In this document: positions 1-9,087 of the stretch, one piece after another
Position numbering within the stretch: position 1 is the stretch's first letter
Layout: each line of letters opens with the position of its first letter
Source of the DNA: Porogramme epimiltina
Lineage: Eukaryota > Basidiomycota > Agaricomycetes > Polyporales > Polyporaceae
Length of the DNA: 19,712 nucleotides
Assembly: GCA_900155495.1 (NCBI GenBank)
Contig: FTLJ01000325.1
Location: 1-19,712 of the forward strand
Direction: 5' to 3'
The notes under the pieces: generated by a model
Database searches by the model: none
Seen by the model: the letters and a program-made list of their open reading frames with translations, nothing else
Told to the model about the DNA's origin: nothing
Program-made: the position numbers and the translations under genes

Positions 1-783
1 GGGGGGGCGGGGGGGGTTGGTGGGGGGGGGGGGGTGGGTTCTGGCCAGGCGGAGGCGCGAGACTACCAGGGGGACCTGTCGACGGGCCTGGGACGCCGTT
101 GGGCTGGGGCATGGGCCCTGGGAACGGGACGGTGCTCTGTGTGCCATTGGGGAGCGGGCCGGCTTGAGGAGGATGTGGGCCGATACCATTGGTTTGAGGA
201 CCTGGTTGTGTGGGCGGGCGGACTCCGTTGGGGTAGCGCTGTTGCTGCTGGTGCGCTTGCGGTGGGCCAGGGTGGGGATTTGGCCTTGTTGTTTTCGGGG
301 CTTGGGTCTGGGCTTGGTGCTGGAAAATGGCTTGCACGGAGGGCGTGGAGGAGATGAAGGAGGAAACACACCTGCGTATACAAAAGTGCGTCCTCTGGGC
401 CCGTTCCGCTGCTCTTGGCCGTGAAGAGGACCCAAAAGACACTCCACCACCTGGCAGGGAAGGGGAAGGGCGTCAGCGATAGGCGCGGGAAAAGGAGGGG
501 CGTTGTACGGACTCGAAGAGAAGGCCTTGCTTGGCGTTGATTGGGGGCTGGGAGTTGGCGGGGATGCCGGACTCTCCGACGAGCTCGTTGGCGGTCTTGC
601 GGAAGCCGCGCTTGATGCAGTAGTCGTAGATGTAGATGTTGAACCTGGGGGGGCGGGGTGAGGGACGTGGAGGGAAAGAACGCGAGTTACGTACATCCTA
701 TCCCCGTCCCACTGCACGTCCGGGGCGGCAGACTGGCTGTTTGCAGTGGGGTCGAGCGGGGCCGACGTGACATCGGTGGCCAT
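1..783 (-). CDS. LisH-domain transcription regulator (Flo8/Som1-like), 3' end outside window
   Basis: Exons on the minus strand: 783-695, 644-513, 450-372 and 319 to beyond 1; introns are 50, 62 and 52 nt and every junction keeps frame. The start at 783 has a good context (GACATGG). The joined product reads ...DGDRMFNIYIYDYCIKRGF... at about residues 26-44, then a conserved linker (SQPPINAKQGLLFE) and WWSVFWVLFTAKSSG. This is the LisH-type block of fungal Flo8/Som1 regulators, related to LEUNIG/SSBP proteins, which act as nuclear transcription co-regulators in cAMP/PKA-controlled development and adhesion. From residue 101 the protein is Pro/Gln/Gly/Asn-rich, as usual downstream of this domain. 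That stretch stays open to the window edge, through a poly-proline tract coded by C-runs at 1-35. The 513/512 donor is GTCCGT, which is weak, but it is the only one restoring FEWW. Family assignment is from recalled motif patterns. The target genes are not known. Confidence 0.85.
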   Translation of the reverse strand, partial: MATDVTSAPLDPTANSQSAAPDVQWDGDRMYVTRVLSLHVPHPAPPGSTSTSTTTASSAASARPPTSSSESPASPPTPSPQSTPSKAFSSSPYNAPPFPAPIADALPLPCQVVECLLGPLHGQEQRNGPRGRTFVYAGVFPPSSPPRPPCKPFSSTKPRPKPRKQQGQIPTLAHRKRTSSNSATPTESARPHNQVLKPMVSAHILLKPARSPMAHRAPSRSQGPCPSPTASQARRQVPLVVSRLRLARTHPPPPTNPPRPP

Positions 784-1130
784 GTCGGCGGCGGGAGGTG
801 GTCAATCTGGGGAGATGGGGGGCGTGGGTGAGGGGGGCGTGAGGATACGAAGGACGGCGGACAGACCTTGCGCAGCAGCGATAGACCGGGAGGGATTAGC
901 GAGGACTTGGGAGACGAGGCGGGCGGGTGCGGGTTGGCGTAAGCGATGGGGGGAGGGAGATGGGCGTGCTGCGGAGGGCGAGGGGGCGGGAGACGGAGGC
1001 CTGTCGAGGAGGTGGGTGGGGGTGATGGGAGGGAGGAGCGGGAGGAGGAGGGCGAGGGAGGACGATGGTATCGCCTGAGAAGGGAAGGAAGCTGGCGGGG
1101 GGAGGCAAGAGGAAGCGACCCCGGGAGACT
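784..1130 (-). promoter_or_regulatory. CT-rich leader/promoter of the LisH gene
   Basis: The plus strand is purine-rich here, so the coding (minus) strand of the LisH gene is strongly pyrimidine-rich directly upstream of its start codon. CT-rich tracts are common in fungal promoters and 5' leaders. No TATA box is evident. The open frames in this stretch are low-complexity and are not supported as genes. Confidence 0.4.
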
Positions 1131-1747
1131 GCAGGCGACCCGCCCAGCTCACCAGCCCTCCACTGCCGCACCGCACACAGGCCACATGCGCGTCTCACCC
1201 GGCGTCTCCCTCGCCCACTCCCACGCCCGCACAAACAAACCCAGCGCCCGGAGCGGCCTCTCGGCAACTCGCGCCTCCTCCCGCCCTCTCTGCCCATCCC
1301 GTCCACCCCACTCGCCCTCCTTGCTCACCCGACCCACGCCCCCCGAACCTTCTCCCAGCCCGGTCTGTCCTCCAGCGCGCCCGACGCGCCTGCCACCCCC
1401 GCGCGGCCCCACCGCTCCCCGCAGAGACGCATACGCCGCGCCACCTCGTAGCCTCATGTCTCCGCTTCCGGAATAGAGCACCCAATATCCATATACCGTC
1501 GCACCGCCGTCATCCGGATGCGCTCCTCTTGTTCCGCCCTGTGCCTCCGCGCGGCAGCCGCCCCTCGCCCGGCCCACCACAACACGCGCGTCCTTTATCC
1601 CTCGCCTCCCCGCGCACAAAGCTGGCACAAAGCATCCCCGCGCCCGAGTAACTCCCAGCTAGCACCGGCGTACCTGTACCCCTTCGGGTCCACCCCACGG
1701 CAACCCGCGAGATAGGCATGGCCCACCCGCCCTGACACTTCCGTTGA

Positions 1748-1771
1748 TACATGATACAATACATGATACAA
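1748..1771. repeat. Tandem 12-bp repeat, two copies, in AT-rich patch
   Basis: Two exact adjacent copies of TACATGATACAA, at 1748-1759 and 1760-1771, sit in an AT-rich island within very GC-rich sequence. On the minus strand the adjacent bases read TATGTATAC, which resembles fungal 3'-end efficiency elements (TATGTA). It could mark a distal transcript end of the START gene about 750 nt after its stop codon, but that is inference. Confidence 0.5.
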
Positions 1772-2422
1772 AAGTATACATACCCTCGATTCTCCAACGC
1801 GGGCTCGAGTCCGCGCGCGGATGTTTTCTCTCCTCGCGTCTGAGCCGGCCCAGCAGTTCGCGCACCCGGGCCCTGCGTCTCGCTCCCGCCCCGCGTGCGC
1901 ACCCTCGCGGTCTGCCGCATGCCCGCTCGGCAGCGCGGTCGACAGCCCTGAGCCCACGCGCGCCGCCACCGCCGCCGCCAGAAGCCCCCCCCCAGCTTCG
2001 CGCCCTGCGCGTCCTAAGTACCGTACGTGCGCCACGCGGTGCCCCCGTGCTGCAACGCGGCGTGCCCGACGGCGGCAGCGGCAGCGGCATCGCGCAGCTC
2101 CATATCGCCGCCGCCGCCGCCGTTGCCATCCGGCGCGGCACCCCGTGGGACCCGTGCACGGTGTCGGGCCTGCTGAGCGGCCTCGCGCCCGCGCCCAGAG
2201 CTCCGCGCCGCGTCCGAGCGTGCAATATGTCGCTCGCGTTGCCCGTAACAGCCAGCCGCCGCGCCCGTGTTTTCGTCGCCCGCGAGGCTGGGGGCCCGCG
2301 TTGCCGCCAAACGAAGGGGGGTGGGGGCTTCGCGGGCTTCTCGACGGGCTAGAACACGCTGCAGCCGCGACGTCTCGACGGATTATGCTACTAGATGTAC
2401 AGTACACGCGCCCCGCGCCCCG

Positions 2423-2437
2423 ATTAATAATTAATAC
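2423..2437 (-). terminator. AT-rich 3'-end element after the START gene
   Basis: An ATTAATAATTAATAC patch lies about 80-95 nt downstream of the START gene stop codon, in an otherwise GC-rich region. On the minus strand it reads GTATTAATTATTAAT. Position and composition fit a polyadenylation/positioning signal, but no canonical AATAAA is present. Confidence 0.3.
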
Positions 2438-2516
2438 AACGCACAGTAGTGTACCCCGTCCAAAGATCACCCAGCGGACACAGCCCGCCGCTAGGGCCCC
2501 CGCTGCTAGCTCGACG

Positions 2517-5500
2517 CTAGTGCCGCCGCACGACCGCGATCTGGAAGTCCCACCCGCCGACGACGTACTTGACCTCCAGCAGCCGCTTGATCTCCCGCCA
2601 GCCCGTGCCCACGTCCACCCCCGCGCTCCCCATCTCCCCCTCGTCCGTGACGACGTAGATGAAGTCCGCCGGGGACAGCAGAGACCGCAGCAGGCTCCCT
2701 ACCAAGAACGCGATGAGCGCAACGACGACGACCGTCGAGAGCGGGTACGCCCCCGCCCGAGCTCCTGCCGTCGTGTCCCGCCCACGCACCGCGACCGCCC
2801 CGCCACCCGCCGCCCCGTTGCTCGCGCCCTCTCCCGCCGTGTTCGTCTCGCCCGTCTTCCCGACCACCGCGTGCGACGCGGCCTCGAACCCAGACACGAT
2901 CGGCGTCAGGAGCGCGCTCGACCGGCTCCCAGGGCTGAACTTGAGCAGCGGGTGCTGCGTGTACCCATTGAGGAAGCGCATGAACCCGCTCGCCGCGCCC
3001 TCGGGCGCGTGCGCCTCGGGCAGCGCTGCGCTCGCGGCCTTCTGCGGGCACCACAAACAAAAGCGAAATAGAAAAACAAAAGCGCAGCCGCGGGCGGGCG
3101 CGCCGATGCAGCAGCAGCACGTCAGCAATGATGCACGTCCACGGGGGCCCCACACGAGCATTTTCGCCGTCACGGGCGGAACGCACACGCACCTCGTTGG
3201 TGTCCTCCGCCGCCACGGGCGGGGTGGCCGTCCCGTCCGCCTCTTGCGCGTCCGGCGCCGCGCACGGCTCGCACGCCGCCGCGGGCGCGACGAGCAGGTG
3301 CTGCGCGACCGCGAGCGGGGCCTGCAGCTCGCCCGGGACCTGCTCCTCCGCGGAGACCGACCTGTCCGCCCAGCGGGAGGGGGAGCGACGAGAACAGAAA
3401 GCACAAAGCGTCAGCACGCTGCGCCTCGGACCGGACCCACGCCCGCACGGCGTCCCGGAGATAGCCCGGGCGGGAAGCCCGGCGCCGGAGATGAGTGCGG
3501 GAGCGGTTCGCGCGGATGGGAAGGGGGGGGGGGGGGGAACGGGCCACTCACCGCGATAACACGTCCATCCTCGCCGCGCGCCCGTCGAGCAGCTCGTCCC
3601 GCCCGAGCGCCGTCAGCGCCTCCTTCTCGCTCATCACTGTCACCGCCGCCCCGTTCACCGACACCGTCGCGCCCGCCTTCACCGACGCCCGCCTGCGCAC
3701 CGACGCCGTCGCACCCGCCACCAGGCCTCCTGTGGTAGGGCGCACGCACACGTCGACGATCGCGCGCCCGTCCTCGAGCTCGAGCAGCCACTGCGGCTTC
3801 GGCGGCGCCCCGCGCGTCTCGCCCGTGAGCGGGTCCACAATCGTTGATACCTGGTACTGCGCCGTCGGGAGCGTGAACCGAAGCAAGTGCCGCGGGGGCC
3901 GGTCGGCCGTGAGCCCCGCCGAGTACAGCGGCGATGGTGGGAGCGTGTACGCCGCACACGCCACGGGCAGCGCGTCCGTCGGTGCCTCACCCCCTCCGCC
4001 CCCGGCGGGCGAAGCTGCGGCGGGTGCGGGCGATGACGCCGCTGGAGCCGGTGCCGGCCCCGAGCCCGGCGCGGGAGAAGGCGCAGGGAGCGCGAGCGGG
4101 CCCGCGCCCTTCGCACCCTTCTCGATCCGCGATCCGAGCTGCACGTCGTACCCCCCTGGATAGAGCTTCGAGTCGACGATGAGCTCCGCGACGAGCAGGT
4201 CCACGGCGTGCCGCACCTCGCCCCGCGTCGTGAAGATCGTGGGCGAGCGCCCGGCGTCGCGCGCCCGGGGCGAGCGCGAGCGCGCGGCCCGGATCCGGCT
4301 TTCTGACGCGCTGGGTTCCAAGCTCTCCCTCGACGCCTCCGGGCGCAGCGGCTCCGCCCCTGGGGCCGGCGCGTCAGGCACCGGGGACGCTGTGCTGGAG
4401 ACGATGCGGCTCGGCCGTGGCGTGCGATCGTCCTTCGCGGGAGGCGGCGCGAGCGCCGTCGCGCCGTTGAGGATGAGCAGGCTCGAATAGACTTTGCTCG
4501 TGGGATCGAACGCCGCGGCGAGGAACGTCCTGCTGGCGTCCCGGTGGCGCAGCGTCCACGCCTGCTGGGACCTGAGCTTATCCTCGGGCGACGGCGCGAG
4601 AACGAAGCCCGCGGCGGGGAGACGGATCAGCGGGGAAGGCGACAGCCCCTTGACGTAGCCCTCTACGGCGAGGATCGATTTCGGCAGCATTCCGTTGATC
4701 ATCGAGTTCATGGCAGCGGGGATGGATCCGGCGTAGTCGACTGCGACGACGCGTGTGCATCTTGTGGACGGGATTGCGTAGTTCTCTGCCGAGTACGGGT
4801 CCAGTGTTTCGAGAATCCACGCATCGAGGAAGACGCGTCCGACCGGCAGAGAGTGCGTGTTGTACTTGCTAGACGCGAACTGGCTGACCGAGTCGGGCGC
4901 GAAGGAAGCCGAGACGCAGAAGATCGCGGAACGGCTGTGGGTCTCGCTCGACAGCTGCTCCACGTCAACCGTATTCCTACGTGATGACGGAGCGGGAGCT
5001 GTGCCCCGAGCGATTAGGCTTGCAAGGTAGAAGCCACGGTCGCGGAATGGGAAGCCGCCCTTCATGATGACAAAGGCCGTGTGCGCATCAGCGCCGTACG
5101 CCTCAAGCACGCTGACCGAGTCGAATCGCGTATCCCATTGCTTACGGCAGTCGTAGCTCGTAAGGACGGACGCGACCTCCTCGGCAGCGACGCCCTCGAT
5201 GACCTTTTGACCCTTATGAACGGGGATGACTGGCGATATCTCCGGGAAGAGTTTGCGGTTGACTGGGAAGTCTTTCTCGCTGACCACCACCCACCCGTCT
5301 CCGACCGGGCCGGCGTGAAGGTCTTGAACAAAAGCGAGGGCGTCAAGAGCGTACTGCATGGGAGACTTGGAAGACGACGGTATCGCGTCATCGCCGCCTG
5401 CTATGGCCGGAGATATCGCAGCGACAGCCTGTTGGGTGGTCGTCGTTGCCTGCTCGACAGCATACGTGAAGAACTTGGTGAACGACGTCGCAAAGTTGGG

Positions 5501-8425
5501 TTGAGACGAGGTGACGGAGGTCGCAGAGGGGGACGGTGGTGTTGACGACTTCCCGTTGCCATTGCCATTGCCGTCCTCAGACGCCTGGTTGTCCTTGTCT
5601 GCGTCCCACTCTGCCCTCCGACGACGGATGACGCCAAGTACAGGGGGCTGGTCGAGCGGGACACGCGTTGGCTTGACACGTTTCTGTTTCATCAGGTTCT
5701 TCGCCTCCCGCTCCGGCATCTCCTCCACATCCACCTCGATCTTGACACCGTTGATCATGACAAGCCCCTTATCCTTTGGCGCGCTCATTGGACCCCTGCG
5801 GACGATCGCCTGGAGACGCTCCTGTTCTGAGAAGACTGCGTCGTGCGTGATCGTCAGCCAGAGACCACCTCCCCCAGAAGAAAAGCGGTGCCGGCGCAAC
5901 GCGGCGATCCCCTGTGGTGGCGGGTCGACGACGATGTCCAGCGACGACGCCCAGGTGTCGAGGTCGCAGCGGATCTCGCATTCGATGACTGGCAGCTGAG
6001 ATGGTCCCCGTCCGTTACCACCCTCACTCGCCGTGCGGCGCTTCGCGCAACCCTCGTACTCGACGCGGAAGCTGGCGCGGTCGTGGTCGTACCGCACTTG
6101 GTTTGTCTTGCCGCTTTCGAGGCGCGTGACTATCGGGGGGCCGCCGCACTTGATCGCGAACTCGCCAACTCCAGCGACGGCAGTGATCATCTGTTGCGGA
6201 ATCGACGCCTTGTTCGACCATCCCTTGGGATCTGATTGTTCGAGCAGGGTGACGAGAGTGGTGTTGGGAGACAACGCCTCGATGGCCCAACCTTGTAGAT
6301 CGACTTGGGTGCGAATGACGTTAGGATCTGCGGAAGGGATCTGGGAGAAGAGGTTTGGGTCGTCTGCCGAGAACGCGAACGCGTGTATTGTCGTTGGTGA
6401 CTTGTAAACTGTCTTGAGAACGACCATGTCGCGACCGCTGTCATGTTTGTTAGGCAAATTGACATAGGGATGCGAAGAGCAACTCACTTGACCGGCCACG
6501 CGGGCTTCGTCTTATAGTGCCACAGCTCCGTCAGTTCGTTGACGTCCTCAAGTAAGACCGCGTCCTCATACTGCTTATCCCAGTACGTTCGCGCGCCAGG
6601 TGTGGTGATAGCCGCGTAGAGGTCCCATAAGCTGATGCCTACGAACGTAGCCTCGGCTCGATACACGACCAAGGTGGGGTCGATGGAGTCGAGTTGAGAT
6701 ACTGAGACCCCCCGCGCTTCAACAGCTAACCAAAAAAGTTCAGTTCTCGCCGTAGCATGGATATGTATTGGCGGGCTCACTTTGTTTCCATTTCGCCTCT
6801 GGTTCTTGCAGTAGCGATGAAAAGTAGATGTAATTCCGCTTAACGCGCGATAGAATAGATTTCTCCGCGGCTTGGGACCTCTCTGTCAACGTGCGCGTTA
6901 TCTGTGGGCGAGAGGCGACAGTTGACGCCCGCGAAGTGCTTGTTGCGGTGGTAGCGATGGAGGATTGAGTATGAAGACTCTGCTCTGCCATACTAGAAGC
7001 GTCTTGAAACATCTCCTGTGAGACAAAAAACGAAGAAGGATTTCGGGGTTCCAGCTCCTCGATTGCTTGTGGAATCCCATTGAGGCGCAGACTGCTTGAC
7101 GGTCCAGAAAGCTCAATTACAACGCGAGCTTTGAGCACTGAGTGGTCATTGGGAAGGGCGGCGTGCTTCACGGCGAAGGTGAACTTCGGCTGTTCGGCCG
7201 AAGGTATGTCCGGTATTGGGGAGGAGAGGGCGGTTCGGGTGGCGTAGGTCGTCCAGGGAAGCTGGGAGACTTGGTCGGAGGAACCCTTCGTCGAGAGTTG
7301 TACATCCCACCCGTGGGCCGAAGGAAGGGAGAACTCGACCGATCGCGTGAGCCTACGGATTTCGCGCAATGTGTGAAGGTGTTCCAAATTCTGCTCCGTC
7401 GCTTGCTGGGGGTGGTCTTCGTCCTCGGGGACTATCGAATAGTCCACCGTCAAGGCCTCCCTGTCGACGGCGAAGAGTATGCGCTCGATAGAGACACCAT
7501 TCCCGTATCCGGTAAGGAGGGGGACACGCGCATGTCGTTGTTGGACGGTCTTATACAGTCCAACTGTCATGGCGCTAAGTTGTTGAGCCACACTCGAGTT
7601 TGACCCAAGATTCCAGACGAGCCTGAAGTTATGTTGCCAGAAACAGGTAATTCGCAACCGCTGCACGCTAGAGCGTTGCGTCTGGTCGCTCGCTTGGGGC
7701 TGAATATGCTGCACACACCATGCGAATACTAGAGGCGATGAGGACGGTACAGGAAGAAACGTATGGATGTACTCACGCGCCACATCGGAGCGTACATACG
7801 GAGGTGAAGGTCGAAGGTACGTAGGCTCGTCGGGAGAGCGTGGTAGGGACGTAGATATGTCGATGAGGGTTGTGGCATCGTTGAAAGTTCGTGAAATAGT
7901 GACGGCGTCTCGAGGACTACGTATGTGTTGGAGGGGTTGCGTTGAAAGTATGAGAATTACTCACTTGGCCGGCCATCCAAGCGTGAAGTTGACCTTCGAT
8001 ATCCGCGTTGCCTGATCAAACATCTCCAGTAGCTGAGCTCCCTCTACCGCCGGGTCCCACTCCTTCCGTAGCTCCGGTGTAATGAGGACCGACTTCCAGG
8101 CACCCAAAGAGACGGGCTCGTCGCCGACAGGCACTTCAAGGACTGCTTTGTAGATGTTCTCCCCGGTCTTGCTCGCTCGGCGATGCACAATGACATCTGT
8201 GAGCTCGGGTATGTTCGACGCACGGGCTTTTCCTTTGCTAGGAGAGCTGGAGTCGTTTGATACTGCTATGCGTTTCCACTCGGATGAGGAATGGGATGTG
8301 AGGAGAGTGCGGAAGTGAGCTTGCGCGCCGTCGAGAGCATCATGCCACGACTGCCGTAGTCTGTCGCATCAGGTAAGCGTCGTCCTCCAAAGCAACCCCA
8401 CACGCCCGCACCTCGTACCGTCCAT
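2517..8425 (-). CDS. Large three-module START-domain protein with C-terminal membrane anchor
   Basis: Eight exons on the minus strand: 8425-8412, 8360-7965, 7916-7777, 7728-6781, 6725-6488, 6437-3552, 3361-3193 and 3041-2517, with introns of 51, 48, 48, 55, 50, 190 and 151 nt. All phases close, giving 5,316 nt and about 1,771 residues. I see three START-like folds, at roughly residues 15-250, 500-705 and 938-1176. Motifs include LRKEWDPAVEGAQLLEMFDQ, YWDKQYEDAVLLEDV and CRKQWDTRFDSVSVLEAYG, the typical 'W-D' segment of START domains. Each fold is followed by a beta-rich segment ending in a V/L-x-I/V/L-N-G motif. Residues 1698-1720 form one strong membrane helix (LSTVVVVALIAFLVGSLL). START domains bind lipids or sterols in a hydrophobic pocket, so a membrane-tethered lipid transfer or sensing role is inferred; the ligand is unknown. 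Low-complexity linkers rich in S/P/G/A join the modules. The first exon is only 14 nt, and its donor is supported by the duplicated copy at 14954. The 190-nt intron is the least certain part. Confidence 0.82.
3523..3537. repeat. 15-base G homopolymer inside a START gene intron
   Basis: A run of 15 G on the plus strand (C on the coding strand) lies 14 nt into intron 6 of the START gene. It does not affect coding if the intron call is right. Long homopolymers like this are prone to length variation and sequencing error. Confidence 0.7.
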
Positions 8426-8531
8426 TATAGGAAGCGCTCGCGAGAACTGCGGAGTGTCGTCTGTGTCAAGAACTCGGAGGGGGCGTAATGGCACGAGCCC
8501 TTTGGACGATGCCACCGTGGGGTTGATGGAA

Positions 8532-8537
8532 CACGTG
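8532..8537. promoter_or_regulatory. CACGTG E-box conserved in both promoter copies
   Basis: The palindrome CACGTG lies about 110 nt upstream of the START start codon, and again at 15069-15074 at a matching place in the duplicate. CACGTG is the core site of bHLH regulators in fungi. Binding here is inference. Confidence 0.35.
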
Positions 8538-9026
8538 AAAAACGGCGTACGTTTTCGTAAGGTTCGTCAGGACAATTGGGAAGGGGGGGAGTTGGTTGGC
8601 AAACAGTACCGCTGGCTGAGAGCCCAGGCTCAGGAGCAGCTAGAGGAGAGGAAGGTGACCGAAGGTCGAGCCTGCCACCGCCGGACTCGAGCACGAGTAT
8701 GGTGACCACGTGGGCGCTTATCGGGGACATTCATCCCATAGACGCCCATTCACTCTCCACGTGCTACTTACTGTAGTGCGAGACGGCGAGGGGTCCATTT
8801 TGTCGCAACCAGCTACCAAGGTCCCCTGGCTGCCCGATATTTACTCACTGCAACCATTGAGCCACTATAACATCTAAGGAAGTTCGTCATCCTTGCAGTC
8901 AAGTGCCGGCGCTACCCTTGCAAAAATCAAGCCCTACCACTGCGTTCAATGGCATGCCGCGGCCTGCCGAAAGCGACTCTTATTGAAACCCTTTGTCATA
9001 TCTGTCTCAGTAAGCTTTCCGGCAAC

Positions 9027-9037
9027 AAATATATACC
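9027..9037 (+). promoter_or_regulatory. TATA-like element of DUF6535 copy 1
   Basis: AAATATATACC lies about 50-60 nt upstream of the ATG at 9088, followed by a CT-rich stretch typical of fungal leaders. Confidence 0.45.
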
Positions 9038-9087
9038 GGGGTGATGGTGGTTGTATCTATCTCCTTCTTCTACCGCCATCTCCTGCA

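Larger units (their letters stand above)
1131..2516. other. Intergenic, GC-rich, no gene seen
   Basis: This region lies between the end of the START gene and the start of the LisH gene, both on the minus strand. From about 1140 to 1460 the plus strand becomes pyrimidine-rich, the opposite bias to 800-1130. Several long open frames exist on both strands, but they are arginine/proline/alanine-rich products of high GC, with no domain, no usable intron pattern and mutual overlap, so I reject them. The region should hold the START 3' UTR and part of the LisH promoter. Confidence 0.45.
8426..9087. promoter_or_regulatory. Divergent promoter between START gene and DUF6535 copy 1
   Basis: The two genes are transcribed away from each other from this 662-nt spacer. 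It holds an AAATATATACC TATA-like element at 9027-9037, followed by a CT-rich leader up to the DUF6535 start at 9088. Three CACGTG E-boxes lie at 8532, 8707 and 8758. Short blocks recur in the duplicated spacer at 14955-15652, including a perfect 20-mer at 8637-8656 (CAGCTAGAGGAGAGGAAGGT) and TCGTAAGGTTCG at 8555-8566. A 101-codon open frame at 8425-8730 on the minus strand ends just inside the START start codon; I do not consider it a gene. Confidence 0.6.

Noticed and set aside
946..1476. 176-codon open frame on the plus strand and overlapping frames on both strands
   Set aside because: Arg/Pro/Gly-rich composition from high-GC sequence, with no domain, mutually overlapping frames and no conserved pattern.
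1798..1830. tRNA-like T-arm (GGGCTCGAGTCC)
   Set aside because: The loop is the wrong size, and no acceptor, D or anticodon arms could be found around it.
1744..3071. Long plus-strand open frames (202 and 416 codons) over 1.7-3.1 kb
   Set aside because: The second runs antisense to the last START exon, which has a recognisable membrane helix; both are Arg/Ala/Pro-rich shadows of GC-rich DNA.
3170..3547. Extra coding exon (GYLRDAVRAWV...) inside START intron 6
   Set aside because: No AG acceptor precedes it within the intron, so it cannot be spliced in; the 190-nt intron keeps frame without it.
8425..8730. 101-codon minus-strand frame directly upstream of the START start codon
   Set aside because: The matching region of the duplicate does not keep the same frame, and it ends at TAA overlapping the START ATG; more likely leader or promoter.
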